Of a stretch of DNA of 64,000 nucleotides, positions 1-8,655 are shown piece by piece. The translations under genes were made by a program, and so were the position numbers. The DNA comes from Qingshengfaniella alkalisoli (lineage in GTDB: Bacteria; Pseudomonadota; Alphaproteobacteria; Rhodobacterales; Rhodobacteraceae), in contig NZ_CP042261.1 in NCBI RefSeq assembly GCF_007855645.1, positions 2,189,501 through 2,253,500 of the forward strand, written 5' to 3'. The notes beneath the pieces are model-generated. The model was not told the DNA's origin. It did not search any database and saw only the letters and a list, made by a program, of their open reading frames with translations. Within the stretch, counting starts at the first letter, position 1, and every line of letters starts with the position of its first letter.

Positions 1-693
1 TTGGAATCTTTGCTACTGGACAATGGCTATTTAACTGATGTCCGAACCGCAGCGGCCGGTGCGGTCGCCGCGCGCCACCTGTCGCGCGAAGATGCCGCCA
101 CCGCCTGCGTCATCGGTGCAGGTGTTCAGGCGCGGTTGCAACTGAAGGCGCTGACGCTTGTGCGACCGATCAAGCAAGCGGTGATCTGGGCGCGCGACCC
201 GGCCAAGGCGGAGGTGATGGCGGAAGACATGCGCGCCGACCTTGGTTTAGATGTCGTTGTTGCGGCAAAGGCTGAAACGGCAGTTGCAGCCGCCGATATC
301 GTGGTGACGACAACACCCGCCACCGATCCGGTAGTGCTGCCAGAATGGTTGATCCCCGGCCAGCACATCACCGCGATGGGGTCCGACCAACCGGGAAAGA
401 ACGAACTGGCACCGGGGTGTTTTCAGCGTGCGGATCTGTATGTATCCGATCGACTGTCGCAGACCCGCAAGATGGGAGAACTGCGATCCGTGATCGAGGC
501 CGGGCTGGTGTCCGGTGTTGAGGTGTTCCCCGAGCTTGGAGACATTGTTGCTGGTGCCGCGGAGGGACGATCATCGCCGGAACAGATCACAATTGCCGAT
601 CTGACCGGAACCGGCGTGCAGGACACAGCCATTGCCATCTTTGCTCGAGCGCGCGCCGAAGCCGCGTCCGCGGGCACCGAATTTAAGACCTAA
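1..693 (+). CDS. eutC: Ectoine utilisation protein EutC (ornithine cyclodeaminase family), 5'-truncated by window edge
   Basis: The visible 230 residues are the C-terminal two thirds of an ornithine cyclodeaminase/mu-crystallin family protein, a family usually about 320-340 residues long, so the TTG at base 1 is internal and not a start. A Rossmann dinucleotide-binding turn (VIGAGVQARLQ) lies near residue 38. The next two genes are ectoine hydrolase and the acetyl-diaminobutyrate deacetylase, matching the eutC-eutD-eutE order known from Roseobacter ectoine/hydroxyectoine clusters. In those clusters EutC is assigned to the hydroxyectoine branch together with EutA and EutB, but its exact reaction is less certain than that of its neighbours. 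The assignment rests on family plus context; without the neighbours it would only be an ornithine cyclodeaminase-like protein. Confidence 0.8.
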   Translation: MESLLLDNGYLTDVRTAAAGAVAARHLSREDAATACVIGAGVQARLQLKALTLVRPIKQAVIWARDPAKAEVMAEDMRADLGLDVVVAAKAETAVAAADIVVTTTPATDPVVLPEWLIPGQHITAMGSDQPGKNELAPGCFQRADLYVSDRLSQTRKMGELRSVIEAGLVSGVEVFPELGDIVAGAAEGRSSPEQITIADLTGTGVQDTAIAIFARARAEAASAGTEFKT

Positions 694-728
694 GACAATT
701 TACAACCCCGAGCGAGAAGGAATAGGCC

Positions 729-1913
729 ATGGCAAATTCGTCGCCAAGGTTTACGCCCACTGAATATGCCGAACGTCTAGCGAAGACGCGCAAGGCTATG
801 GAAAGGCAAGGTATCGATACGCTGATCGTGTCGGACCCATCCAATATGGCATGGCTGACGGGCTATGATGGTTGGTCCTTCTACGTGCATCAATGTGTCG
901 CCGTCGGGCCGGTCGGTGCACCCTTCTGGTTCGGGCGGGAACAGGATGCGCAGGGCGCGACCCGGACGTGCTACATGTTGGATGAAGACATCATCGGTTA
1001 TCATGACAGTTACGTTCAATCGACGGAAAAGCACCCGATGGAATACCTTGTCGCCAAGCTGAAAGAGCGCGGCTGGGACAAGGGCACAATCGGTGTCGAG
1101 ATGGACAACTACTGGTTCTCGGCCAAGGCATACGCGGTGCTGGACAACGGCCTGGACGCAACGCTGGTTGATTCTCAATCGCTTGTGAACTGGCAGCGCG
1201 CAGTGAAGTCGGAACAAGAACTCGAATACATGCGTATCGCGGCCCGCTTGGTCGAACGGATGCATTCGCGGATTCTGGAAAAATGCGAACCGGGCGTGCG
1301 CAAATGTGATCTGGTGGCGGAAATCTATGATGCGTCGCTGCGTTATGACCCGTTTCAGGGCTTTGGCGGGGATTACGCGGCGATTGTTCCATTGCTGCCA
1401 TCTGGGGCGGCCGCGGCTGCTCCACATTTGACGTGGGACGATCAGGAAATGAAGGTGGGCGAAGGTACGTTCTTCGAGATTGCCGGATGCTACAACCGGT
1501 ACCATTGCCCGTTGTCGCGCACCATCTTCCTGGGCCGCCCGTCCTATGAATTTCTTGAGGCTGAAGCCGCGACGCTGGAAGGCATGGAGGCCGGGCTGGA
1601 GGCCGCACGCGCCGGGAACACCTGCGAGGACGTGGCTCAAGCCTTTTTCAACGTGCTGAAGAAGTACAACATCGAGAAGGACAACCGCACCGGCTATCCC
1701 ATCGGGCTGAGCTATCCACCTGATTGGGGCGAGCGGACTATGAGCCTTCGTCGTGGCGACAGGACAGAGTTGCAGGAAGGCATGACCTTCCACTTCATGA
1801 CAGGCCTGTGGATGGATGACTGGGGTTTCGAGTTGACCGAGTCCTTCGTCGTGACCGATGGCGGGCCAGAATGTTTGGCCAATGTGCCGCGCAGATTGTT
1901 TGTGAAGGACTGA
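729..1913 (+). CDS. doeA: Ectoine hydrolase DoeA (EutD)
   Basis: This 394-residue protein has the creatinase/prolidase (M24) layout: an N-terminal creatinase-like domain (about residues 10-150) and a C-terminal pita-bread domain. Ectoine hydrolases of this family open the ectoine ring to N-acetyl-diaminobutyrates in the cytoplasm. Length and the N-terminal stretch MAWLTGYDGWSFYVHQ fit the DoeA/EutD group. The ATG is preceded by AGAAGGAA at 715-722, a strong ribosome site. The gene starts 35 bases after eutC and is followed after one base by doeB, so the three are probably co-transcribed. A generic Xaa-Pro peptidase is the alternative for an M24 protein, but the flanking eutC and doeB make ectoine hydrolysis much more likely. 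Confidence 0.9.
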   Translation: MANSSPRFTPTEYAERLAKTRKAMERQGIDTLIVSDPSNMAWLTGYDGWSFYVHQCVAVGPVGAPFWFGREQDAQGATRTCYMLDEDIIGYHDSYVQSTEKHPMEYLVAKLKERGWDKGTIGVEMDNYWFSAKAYAVLDNGLDATLVDSQSLVNWQRAVKSEQELEYMRIAARLVERMHSRILEKCEPGVRKCDLVAEIYDASLRYDPFQGFGGDYAAIVPLLPSGAAAAAPHLTWDDQEMKVGEGTFFEIAGCYNRYHCPLSRTIFLGRPSYEFLEAEAATLEGMEAGLEAARAGNTCEDVAQAFFNVLKKYNIEKDNRTGYPIGLSYPPDWGERTMSLRRGDRTELQEGMTFHFMTGLWMDDWGFELTESFVVTDGGPECLANVPRRLFVKD

Positions 1914-1914
1914 A

Positions 1915-2907
1915 ATGACAACGAATCCCATCACCCCGACAGTGCCGTTTGACGACGACGGCAAATATCACGGGTTCCTGCGTCTGCCTCATTCACGCAA
2001 TGAAAGCGCGTGGGGCGCGATCATGATCCCGATCACGGTCATTCGGAATGGCGACGGGCCAACTGCGCTTTTGACCGGCGCCAATCACGGGGACGAATAC
2101 GAAGGCCCTGTCGCGTTGCAATCGCTGGCATGGGAACTGGAGCCCGAAGACATCGCGGGACGTGTGATCATCGTGCCCTACATGAACTACCCTGCGTTCC
2201 GGTCTGCGACCCGCGTATCGCCCATCGACAACGTGAACCTGAACCGGGCCTTTCCAGGGGCGCCGGATGGCACCGCAACGATGAAGATCGCGGACTACTT
2301 TGAGAATACGTTGGTCCCGATGGCGGACATCGTGTTGGATTACCATTCGGGGGGCAAAACGCTGGACTTCATTCCTTTCGCTTGCGCGCATTACCTGGAT
2401 TCGCAAAGCCAGCAGGACGCGTGCGTCGCTGCGGTGACTGCCTTCAATGCCCCCTACACGATGATGCTGCGCGAGATCGACAGCGTGGGCATGTATGACA
2501 CCAGCGTTGAGGCGCAGGGCAAGGTCTTCGTGACGACCGAGTTGGGCGGCGGTGGAAGCGCGACCGCGCGGTCATCTCGGATCGCGAAGAAGGGTGCGCG
2601 CAATGTCCTCATCCACGCGGGGATTCTGGGGGGCGAGCCCATTATCGAAACTTCAAGTTTCCTCGACATGCCGTCGGAGGCTTGCTACCACTTCGCGACC
2701 TCTGAGGGCTTGCTGGAGCCGACCGTCGATCTGGGGGATCAGGTGGCCCAAGGGGACCTGATCGCTCGTGTCTGGCCCGCCGACAGAACCGGTGTGGTGC
2801 CGCTGGAATACTACGCGCAGATTTCAGGCGTGCTCGCGGCACGGCACTTTCCGGGTTTGATCCAGACCGGGGATTGTCTGGCGGTGATCGGGACACTGGA
2901 AGACTAG
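1915..2907 (+). CDS. doeB: N-acetyl-L-2,4-diaminobutyrate deacetylase DoeB (EutE)
   Basis: This 330-residue member of the AstE/AspA (succinylglutamate desuccinylase/aspartoacylase) zinc-enzyme family removes the acetyl group from the acetyl-diaminobutyrate released by DoeA, giving diaminobutyrate that is then channelled to aspartate. Zinc-ligand motifs are visible: GANHGDEYEGP near residue 56 (H and E ligands) and DYHSGG near residue 141 (H ligand). The start codon lies one base after the doeA stop, so translation is probably coupled. It is the last gene of the ectoine block; the next gene belongs to polysaccharide export and is separated by 135 bases that contain a candidate promoter. Confidence 0.9.
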   Translation: MTTNPITPTVPFDDDGKYHGFLRLPHSRNESAWGAIMIPITVIRNGDGPTALLTGANHGDEYEGPVALQSLAWELEPEDIAGRVIIVPYMNYPAFRSATRVSPIDNVNLNRAFPGAPDGTATMKIADYFENTLVPMADIVLDYHSGGKTLDFIPFACAHYLDSQSQQDACVAAVTAFNAPYTMMLREIDSVGMYDTSVEAQGKVFVTTELGGGGSATARSSRIAKKGARNVLIHAGILGGEPIIETSSFLDMPSEACYHFATSEGLLEPTVDLGDQVAQGDLIARVWPADRTGVVPLEYYAQISGVLAARHFPGLIQTGDCLAVIGTLED

Positions 2908-2958
2908 TGACAGGGTTTGGCAACACAATGTTGCGCAGGTGGTTTCGATCAAGGGCGA

Positions 2959-2986
2959 TTGTCGTTTCGGTTGCGGGTGGTATAGA
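2959..2986 (+). promoter_or_regulatory. Candidate sigma70-type promoter of the capsule block
   Basis: TTGTCG at 2959-2964 and TATAGA at 2981-2986 are separated by 16 bases, in the gap between doeB and the export gene starting at 3043. The pair fits a housekeeping promoter reasonably well. It is a visual match only. Confidence 0.4.
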
Positions 2987-3042
2987 CTGGACCTGAAGGC
3001 GACGAGATCGCTTTGATTGCAAATACTCAGGCGAAGACGTTC

Positions 3043-4311
3043 ATGGCAGAACCATCGAAAGAGCCGACATCCGCAGAGGGTCAAAAACCGCAGGCTCCCA
3101 AGTCGGCAACGGCCAAACCTGCTGCGGCGCAGAAGGGTCCGGCCTCGGTCGTTAAGCTGCGCAATGCTGCATCGCGCGCGGTGCCAAAAGCGACTGTGAA
3201 GCGTCGGCACAAGTTCCTGGGGCTGAGCTTTGTCGTCATGGTGCTGCTGCCCGCGTTGCTGACTATCGGATATTTGTGGCTCCGCGCCGAAGATCGCTAT
3301 GCCTCTACGACGGCATTTTCGGTCCGCACGGAGGACACCGGGTCGGCGCTCGAATCCTTTGCCGGAATCCCGGCCCTGGGCGTGTCGCCGATGAACACGC
3401 CGGACTCGGACATTCTGTATCAATTCATCCAGTCCCAGCGGATGGTCGAGATTATCGATCAGGACGTCGATCTTCGCAGCATGTTCAACGTGCATCATGA
3501 TCAGGACCCGGTTTTCGCGCTGGACCCGTCCGCGTCACTGGAAGATCTCGTTGATTACTGGAGCCGCATCGTTTCCATCATCTATGAACCTGATAACGGC
3601 TTGATGACGTTGGAAGTGCAAGCCTTCAACCCGCAAGACGCGCAGCGGATCGGGCAGGCCATTCTGGAGGAAAGCAGCAGCCTGATCAACGAACTTAGCC
3701 AGATCGCCCGCGACGACACGATCCGGCTGGCGCAGGAAGAACTGGACAAGGCGGCCGTGCGCCTGAAGGAAACGCGGCTGGAATTGTCCCGCTTTCGTGA
3801 CATTGAACAGATCGTTGACCCTACGGCTGACCTGGCCGGACAGATGGGTGTGATTGGTGCGTTGCAGCAAAGTCTGGCCGAAGCAATGATCCGCCGCGAC
3901 ACGCTTGTTGGGACGACGGAGAACCCGAATGATCCGCGCATCGTGCAGGCGGACCGTACGATCGAAGCGATCAAGGCGCGTATCCTGGATGAGCGGGAGA
4001 ACATTGGCGCAGCGCAGGTTGGCGCCAAGGAAAACGACCCGCTGTCGCGCATTGTCGGTGAATATGAAGGGCTGCTTGTGGACCGCGAGTTTGCCGAGAA
4101 ATCCTATCTCGCCGCGCTCGCATCCTATGACTCTGCGGTTGCCGAGGCCCGCCGGCAAAGTCGGTATCTCGCTGTTCACATCCAGCCGACACAGGCCGAA
4201 AGCGCGATCTATCCGCGCCGCGTGACGCTGACCATACTGGTGTCGGTCATGGCGTTCCTGATCTGGACGCTATTCGTGCTGGTAGCTTACTCAATCCGGG
4301 ATCGCCGCTAA
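3043..4311 (+). CDS. Capsule polysaccharide export inner-membrane protein, KpsE/BexC/CtrB family
   Basis: A 422-residue polysaccharide co-polymerase type protein. The first 50 residues are Pro/Ala/Lys-rich and cytoplasmic, a membrane segment follows (about 57-79), then a long periplasmic region with coiled-coil stretches (about 200-370) and a second membrane segment near the C-terminus, preceded by the IYPRR motif typical of the KpsE/CtrB family. Such proteins bridge the KpsM/KpsT ABC transporter and the outer-membrane exporter. The ATG at 3043 is chosen; an in-frame TTG at 3013 would add ten residues. The ATPase gene follows within ten bases, supporting an export operon. No permease (KpsM) or outer-membrane exporter (KpsD) gene is seen nearby. 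Confidence 0.8.
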   Translation: MAEPSKEPTSAEGQKPQAPKSATAKPAAAQKGPASVVKLRNAASRAVPKATVKRRHKFLGLSFVVMVLLPALLTIGYLWLRAEDRYASTTAFSVRTEDTGSALESFAGIPALGVSPMNTPDSDILYQFIQSQRMVEIIDQDVDLRSMFNVHHDQDPVFALDPSASLEDLVDYWSRIVSIIYEPDNGLMTLEVQAFNPQDAQRIGQAILEESSSLINELSQIARDDTIRLAQEELDKAAVRLKETRLELSRFRDIEQIVDPTADLAGQMGVIGALQQSLAEAMIRRDTLVGTTENPNDPRIVQADRTIEAIKARILDERENIGAAQVGAKENDPLSRIVGEYEGLLVDREFAEKSYLAALASYDSAVAEARRQSRYLAVHIQPTQAESAIYPRRVTLTILVSVMAFLIWTLFVLVAYSIRDRR

Positions 4312-4321
4312 TTTGGCTTCG

Positions 4322-4990
4322 ATGATCGAATTCGTGAACTTGTCGAAGAGCTACCCTGTGCAGGGCGGCAAGCATAAAACCGTGCTGCATCGCTGTTCGG
4401 TGAAATTCCCCTCTGACAAGTCCGTGGGCCTTCTGGGGCGCAACGGGGCAGGCAAATCGACCCTTCTGCGGTTGATTGCTGGTACGCAGGACGCGACCAC
4501 GGGCAGGGTCATCCGGAGGGGAAACGTGTCTTGGCCCATAGGGTTCGCGGGGTCCTTTCATCCGGACCTCACAGGCGCACAGAATACGCGGTTTGTCGCC
4601 CGCATTTACGGTGCCGATACAGATGCGTTGTTGCGTTTCGTTCAGGATTTCTGTGAGCTTGGCGATTATTTTCATATGCCGGTGCGATCCTACTCCTCGG
4701 GGATGAAGGCGCGCCTGGCATTTGGCGTGTCGATGGGGGTCCCCTTCGACGTGTATCTTGTGGATGAGGTCACATCGGTCGGAGACCAGCGATTTCGTGA
4801 AAAATGTGCCGAGATTTTCAAAGAGCGCCTGAAGCATTCGCCGGCCTTCATGGTCAGCCATTCACTGGGCCAGGTGCGCGATATGTGTGACATGGGTGCG
4901 GTGCTGAACAATGGTATCCTGACGCTCTACGATGATGTGAACGAGGCCATTGCCGTTCACCGCAAGAACATGAAGCAGGTGAATGCCTGA
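4322..4990 (+). CDS. kpsT: Polysaccharide export ABC transporter ATP-binding protein, KpsT family
   Basis: This 222-residue ATPase carries Walker A (GRNGAGKST, residues 39-47), the signature region YSSGMKARLAFGVSM, Walker B YLVDEVTS and the switch histidine in MVSHS. The short length and signature are those of the KpsT/CtrD/BexA family, which powers capsular polysaccharide export across the inner membrane. The ATG at 4322 is preferred over an in-frame TTG at 4313. It follows the KpsE-like gene directly and overlaps the next gene by eight bases. Its expected partner permease is missing from this window, so it must be encoded elsewhere, or the system is incomplete. Confidence 0.85.
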   Translation: MIEFVNLSKSYPVQGGKHKTVLHRCSVKFPSDKSVGLLGRNGAGKSTLLRLIAGTQDATTGRVIRRGNVSWPIGFAGSFHPDLTGAQNTRFVARIYGADTDALLRFVQDFCELGDYFHMPVRSYSSGMKARLAFGVSMGVPFDVYLVDEVTSVGDQRFREKCAEIFKERLKHSPAFMVSHSLGQVRDMCDMGAVLNNGILTLYDDVNEAIAVHRKNMKQVNA

Positions 4991-5867
4991 GCCGCGCGTC
5001 GCCATTCTGGGCGGCGGTGGGGCCGTGGGACGTCTTCTGCGCGGGGCTTTCCGAGCGACGTTTCCCGATGTTTCCGTTTTTGTTCAGTCCAGTAAGGATC
5101 CGTCCAGTGATCTGATATGTAATCCGTTGATGGATGGGGCCGAGGCGGTCGTCACGGCGCTTGCGACCTTCCGTCCAGATGTCGTTGCGGTGCTGTGGGG
5201 TGCCACTCCTGCTGGAGATGCGGATCTGGGGCGAAATGTCCAGCTTGCGCAATTGGCGTTGGATGCAGCGGCGCTCACCGACGTTCCGCGAACCGTGCTG
5301 CTTTCTACCGCGGCGGTGTATGGCGGTGTCGCGGGTGTATTTCGTGAACAGGATGTTCCGGAGGACACGAACCCGTATGGTGCGTCGAAACTGGCCATGG
5401 AAGTCGAAGCTCTTCGAGCGGGTTTGCGTGGGACGATCGTCTTTCGCGCCGCCAATGTGGTTGGCGCCGATGCCTTGTCACGCGCCACACGAAATGCGAC
5501 CGAGGATGCGCCGCTTCTGCTTGACCGCTTCTCCGATCAAACGTCTCCGCGGCGGAGCTATCTTAGCCCGGTAACACTCGCACGCACGGTGCTGGAGGTT
5601 CCCAAGGCTGTCGCGGAGCCGCCGAGGATCCTGAATTTGGCAGATAACGCAGACGGAATTGCGATGTCTGATATGTTAGCTGCGCTAGAGGGCCAGGGGC
5701 GTCATAACTATTGGAAGTCCCGGCCTGCACCCCAAGATGCGACTTCGTCCCTGACGCTCGACCTGTCGGCATTGCACGCTGCTTATCCCGCTTTGGTGGG
5801 GCATGCGCGGTCAGATGCTGCCGGGTTGGTCGCAGATTGGCTTGCGGCGGAAGAGGCGCTCCGATGA
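4983..5867 (+). CDS. NAD-dependent epimerase/dehydratase (extended SDR)
   Basis: A 294-residue extended short-chain dehydrogenase/reductase. The nucleotide-binding glycine motif is near the N-terminus (GGGGAVG, about residues 10-16), the catalytic Tyr-Lys pair is in YGASK (about 132-136) and the preceding Ser is in LLSTAAVYGG. Such proteins modify nucleotide sugars for surface polysaccharide. The start overlaps the kpsT stop by eight bases and its own stop overlaps the next gene (ATGA). The substrate cannot be told from sequence; the proposed role follows from its place between export and sugar-transferase genes. Confidence 0.75.
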   Translation: MPEPRVAILGGGGAVGRLLRGAFRATFPDVSVFVQSSKDPSSDLICNPLMDGAEAVVTALATFRPDVVAVLWGATPAGDADLGRNVQLAQLALDAAALTDVPRTVLLSTAAVYGGVAGVFREQDVPEDTNPYGASKLAMEVEALRAGLRGTIVFRAANVVGADALSRATRNATEDAPLLLDRFSDQTSPRRSYLSPVTLARTVLEVPKAVAEPPRILNLADNADGIAMSDMLAALEGQGRHNYWKSRPAPQDATSSLTLDLSALHAAYPALVGHARSDAAGLVADWLAAEEALR

Positions 5868-6469
5868 CGTGGACCAAGCGCATTTTCGATGTGATGACCT
5901 CGATCATTCTGCTGATCCTTTTTTCCCCGGTGATGCTCGGCGTAACCCTTGCGATACTGCTACGGGACGGCGGGCCTGTCTTATTTCGGTCCGAGCGCAT
6001 GAAAACACCTCAGACCGGGTTTACGCTGCTCAAGTTTCGTACGATGCGAGACGATCCCGAGGACGGCGGCGTTACCGGCGGAGACAAAGCCAACAGGATC
6101 ACACATACGGGCCGCTTTATGCGTAAAACCCGTCTGGATGAGCTGCCGCAACTTATCAATGTGCTGAAAGGGGATATCTCATTGGTCGGTCCACGCCCAC
6201 CCTTGCGTGTCTATGTGGAAGCCGCACCGGTGTTGTATGCCAAGGTCCTGAAGTCACGACCGGGGCTGACCGGCTTGGCAACACTTCTGTATCATAGCCA
6301 TGAGAACTGGATCCTGTCAGGGTGCAACACGTCGACGGAAACGCACGATGCCTATCTTCGACGTTGTGTCCCGACCAAGGGGCGCCTGGATCTGATATAT
6401 CAAGCGCATAGTTCCGTATGTTTTGATCTCTGGATTCTGTGGCGAACATTTCGCGCACTGATTGATTAA
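5864..6469 (+). CDS. Initiating bacterial sugar transferase (undecaprenyl-phosphate phosphotransferase)
   Basis: A 201-residue protein of the bacterial sugar-transferase family (small, PglC-like form with one N-terminal membrane segment, about residues 12-34). Family motifs are clear: GGPVLFRSERM, LLKFRTMRDD, RKTRLDELPQLINVLKGDIS and LVGPRPPL. It should transfer a sugar-1-phosphate from a nucleotide sugar to undecaprenyl phosphate, the first step of repeat-unit assembly. The ATG at 5864 shares bases with the stop of the preceding epimerase gene, so the two are translationally coupled. A 180-base gap follows before the next gene. Confidence 0.88.
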   Translation: MTWTKRIFDVMTSIILLILFSPVMLGVTLAILLRDGGPVLFRSERMKTPQTGFTLLKFRTMRDDPEDGGVTGGDKANRITHTGRFMRKTRLDELPQLINVLKGDISLVGPRPPLRVYVEAAPVLYAKVLKSRPGLTGLATLLYHSHENWILSGCNTSTETHDAYLRRCVPTKGRLDLIYQAHSSVCFDLWILWRTFRALID

Positions 6470-6649
6470 TGGCGGCGAATGCAACCACCGGGCGTGATGT
6501 CGTTCTGTTGTGGCAAGATATCGCCGCAATCCGTTGTTAAATGGTCGCAATCCATCGAGGGAGCCGGTTGCCTTATGGTGAAGGGCTTGCATTCCTGCTA
6601 GACGAGAGTTCGTGCTGATTACCAGCTAAACTTCGCTTAGCGTAAGACG

Positions 6650-8530
6650 ATGGGACAAACCCAGTTGTACAAGTTTGCAACGAATCTCACTCGGGGACAG
6701 AAGCAGCTTATTCTGCTGTTCGCCGATGTCCTGACCATTCCCGTCGCAATGTTCGTCGCGCTGGCTATCCAGTATATCGGTCGACCGGTCCCGTATGGGC
6801 TGCTGAATGACTGGGAAATCATCCCGGTGCTCATGGTGTTGTCCGGGTCCCTTTCCTACGCGCTTGGGATGAACCGGATCCAGTTGAACGACACCGAAAC
6901 CGCTGGGCCTGCGCCCGCTGCGTTGCACGCTGTAGTGGTCGGATTGGCAGCAGCACTCTTGAATATGGTGGCGGGCAGCCCGGTACATTGGTCGGCCTAT
7001 TTCACATTCGGCCTGATCCTGTTCGTCGGAACCGTAGCAATACGGCTGATGATGCGCCGAGTCTTTCTTGCGATCCTGCATATGAAGAACCCGCGCACGG
7101 GTGTTCTGATCTATGGTGCGGGACGAACGGGGATGCAGTTGGCGACCGCCTTGCGGCACGACCCGCGCATTCAACCCGTGGCTTTCATTGACGACAACCC
7201 GGCGATGCGCCGGATGACGGTCGCCGGTATGCCGGTCATCGCGCCGAAAGACATCGAAGACCTGATACGGAAGAAGAACATTCAACGCGTGCTGCTCGCC
7301 ATGCCATCGCTGTCGGCGCCGCAGAAGATGCGCATTTCCAAACGCTTGACGCCGCTTGGGCTGGAGGTTCAGGCGCTTCCGTCTTTCGCGCAACTGGCAG
7401 GCGAGGAAGAACTGGTTGATAAGCTGAAGCCGGTACAACCTGCCGATTTCCTGCCACGCAAGCAGTTCGACGACGATCTGGCGACGGCCATGCCGGTTTT
7501 TCGCGGCAAGACGGTTCTGGTGACCGGGGCCGGTGGGTCCATCGGGTCTGAACTGTGTCGCCAGCTTCTGCATTGCCGTCCTGCGCGGATCGTACTGCTT
7601 GATAGCAGTGAACTGGCGCTCTATACAATCGACGGCGAAATGAATGCCCTGTCAACCGGGGTGGAAATCGTGCCGATGCTGGGCTCTGTCACCGATGCAC
7701 GTGTCTGTCGCGACGTGCTGGAGGCCCACGGCGTGCAGATCGTCCTGCATGCGGCGGCCTACAAACACGTGCCGCTGGTGGAACGAAATCCCCTAACGGG
7801 GCTGTTCAACAATGTGTTCGGGTCGCGCACCATGGCGGAAGCGGCCCGGGAGTACGGCGTTGAACGTTTCATGCTGGTGTCCACGGACAAGGCAGTTCGC
7901 CCGACAAATGTGATGGGTGCCTCGAAACGAATGGCCGAAATGATCGTGCAGGATATGGCCTCGCGTCCTGGGGATACGCGGTTTTCTATCGTGCGGTTCG
8001 GCAATGTGCTCGGATCGTCTGGTTCGGTCATTCCCTTATTCGAAGAACAGATTGCCAATGGCGGTCCGGTCACGCTGACGCATGCCGATGTGACGCGTTA
8101 CTTCATGACCATCCCCGAAGCGGCGCGGCTGGTCGTGGTTTCCGCGGCGATGGCGCGGGGTGGGGATGTATTCGTGCTGGATATGGGGCGTCCTGTTCCT
8201 ATCCGTGAACTTGCGCATCAGATGATCGAGATGGCGGGCTACACAGTTCGGGACGACCAGAACCCTGATGGCGATATAGAGATCAAGATCACTGGCCTGC
8301 GGTTGGGAGAAAAGCTGCATGAAGAGCTACTGATCGGCGAAGAATTCATGACTACGCAGCACCCCAAGATCACACGCGCTCGGGAAATATGCCTGTCCGA
8401 GATCGAAATCGCGACGGCGCTCAAGGATTTACGCAATGCCATCGACGTCAGCGATCCCGACGCCGCACGGGAGGTCCTTGCGCGCTGGGTGGAAGGATCT
8501 ATGCGTCCGGCGCAAGGGCAGGTAGGCTGA
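6650..8530 (+). CDS. Membrane-bound nucleoside-diphosphate-sugar 4,6-dehydratase (PglF/WbpM/CapD family)
   Basis: This 626-residue protein has four N-terminal membrane segments (within about residues 1-145), a first nucleotide-binding region (LIYGAGRTGMQLA) and a second SDR domain (VLVTGAGGSIGSEL). The catalytic segment STDKAVRPTNVMGASKR has Met in place of the usual Tyr, as in the PglF/FlaA1 group of UDP-GlcNAc 4,6-dehydratases. It probably makes a 4-keto-6-deoxy sugar for the polysaccharide initiated by the preceding transferase. The pairing of this enzyme with a PglC-like transferase is common in gene clusters for bacillosamine- or FucNAc-type sugars. Exact substrate is inferred. Confidence 0.85.
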   Translation: MGQTQLYKFATNLTRGQKQLILLFADVLTIPVAMFVALAIQYIGRPVPYGLLNDWEIIPVLMVLSGSLSYALGMNRIQLNDTETAGPAPAALHAVVVGLAAALLNMVAGSPVHWSAYFTFGLILFVGTVAIRLMMRRVFLAILHMKNPRTGVLIYGAGRTGMQLATALRHDPRIQPVAFIDDNPAMRRMTVAGMPVIAPKDIEDLIRKKNIQRVLLAMPSLSAPQKMRISKRLTPLGLEVQALPSFAQLAGEEELVDKLKPVQPADFLPRKQFDDDLATAMPVFRGKTVLVTGAGGSIGSELCRQLLHCRPARIVLLDSSELALYTIDGEMNALSTGVEIVPMLGSVTDARVCRDVLEAHGVQIVLHAAAYKHVPLVERNPLTGLFNNVFGSRTMAEAAREYGVERFMLVSTDKAVRPTNVMGASKRMAEMIVQDMASRPGDTRFSIVRFGNVLGSSGSVIPLFEEQIANGGPVTLTHADVTRYFMTIPEAARLVVVSAAMARGGDVFVLDMGRPVPIRELAHQMIEMAGYTVRDDQNPDGDIEIKITGLRLGEKLHEELLIGEEFMTTQHPKITRAREICLSEIEIATALKDLRNAIDVSDPDAAREVLARWVEGSMRPAQGQVG

Positions 8531-8655
8531 ACCCCAACGTGGGAATAGCGCCACAAGGGAGGCAGCGCACCGTCTAAAGGGTGCGGGCCCATTGCACGCT
8601 ACCCCATGATACGGATAGGTGTTGGATCGAAGAACGAGAAGAAGCAGGTGAAGCG

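Noticed and set aside
777-1964. 395-codon open frame on the minus strand opposite doeA
   Set aside because: It mirrors a well-recognised gene, has no family features or ribosome site, and is a by-product of GC-rich codon use.
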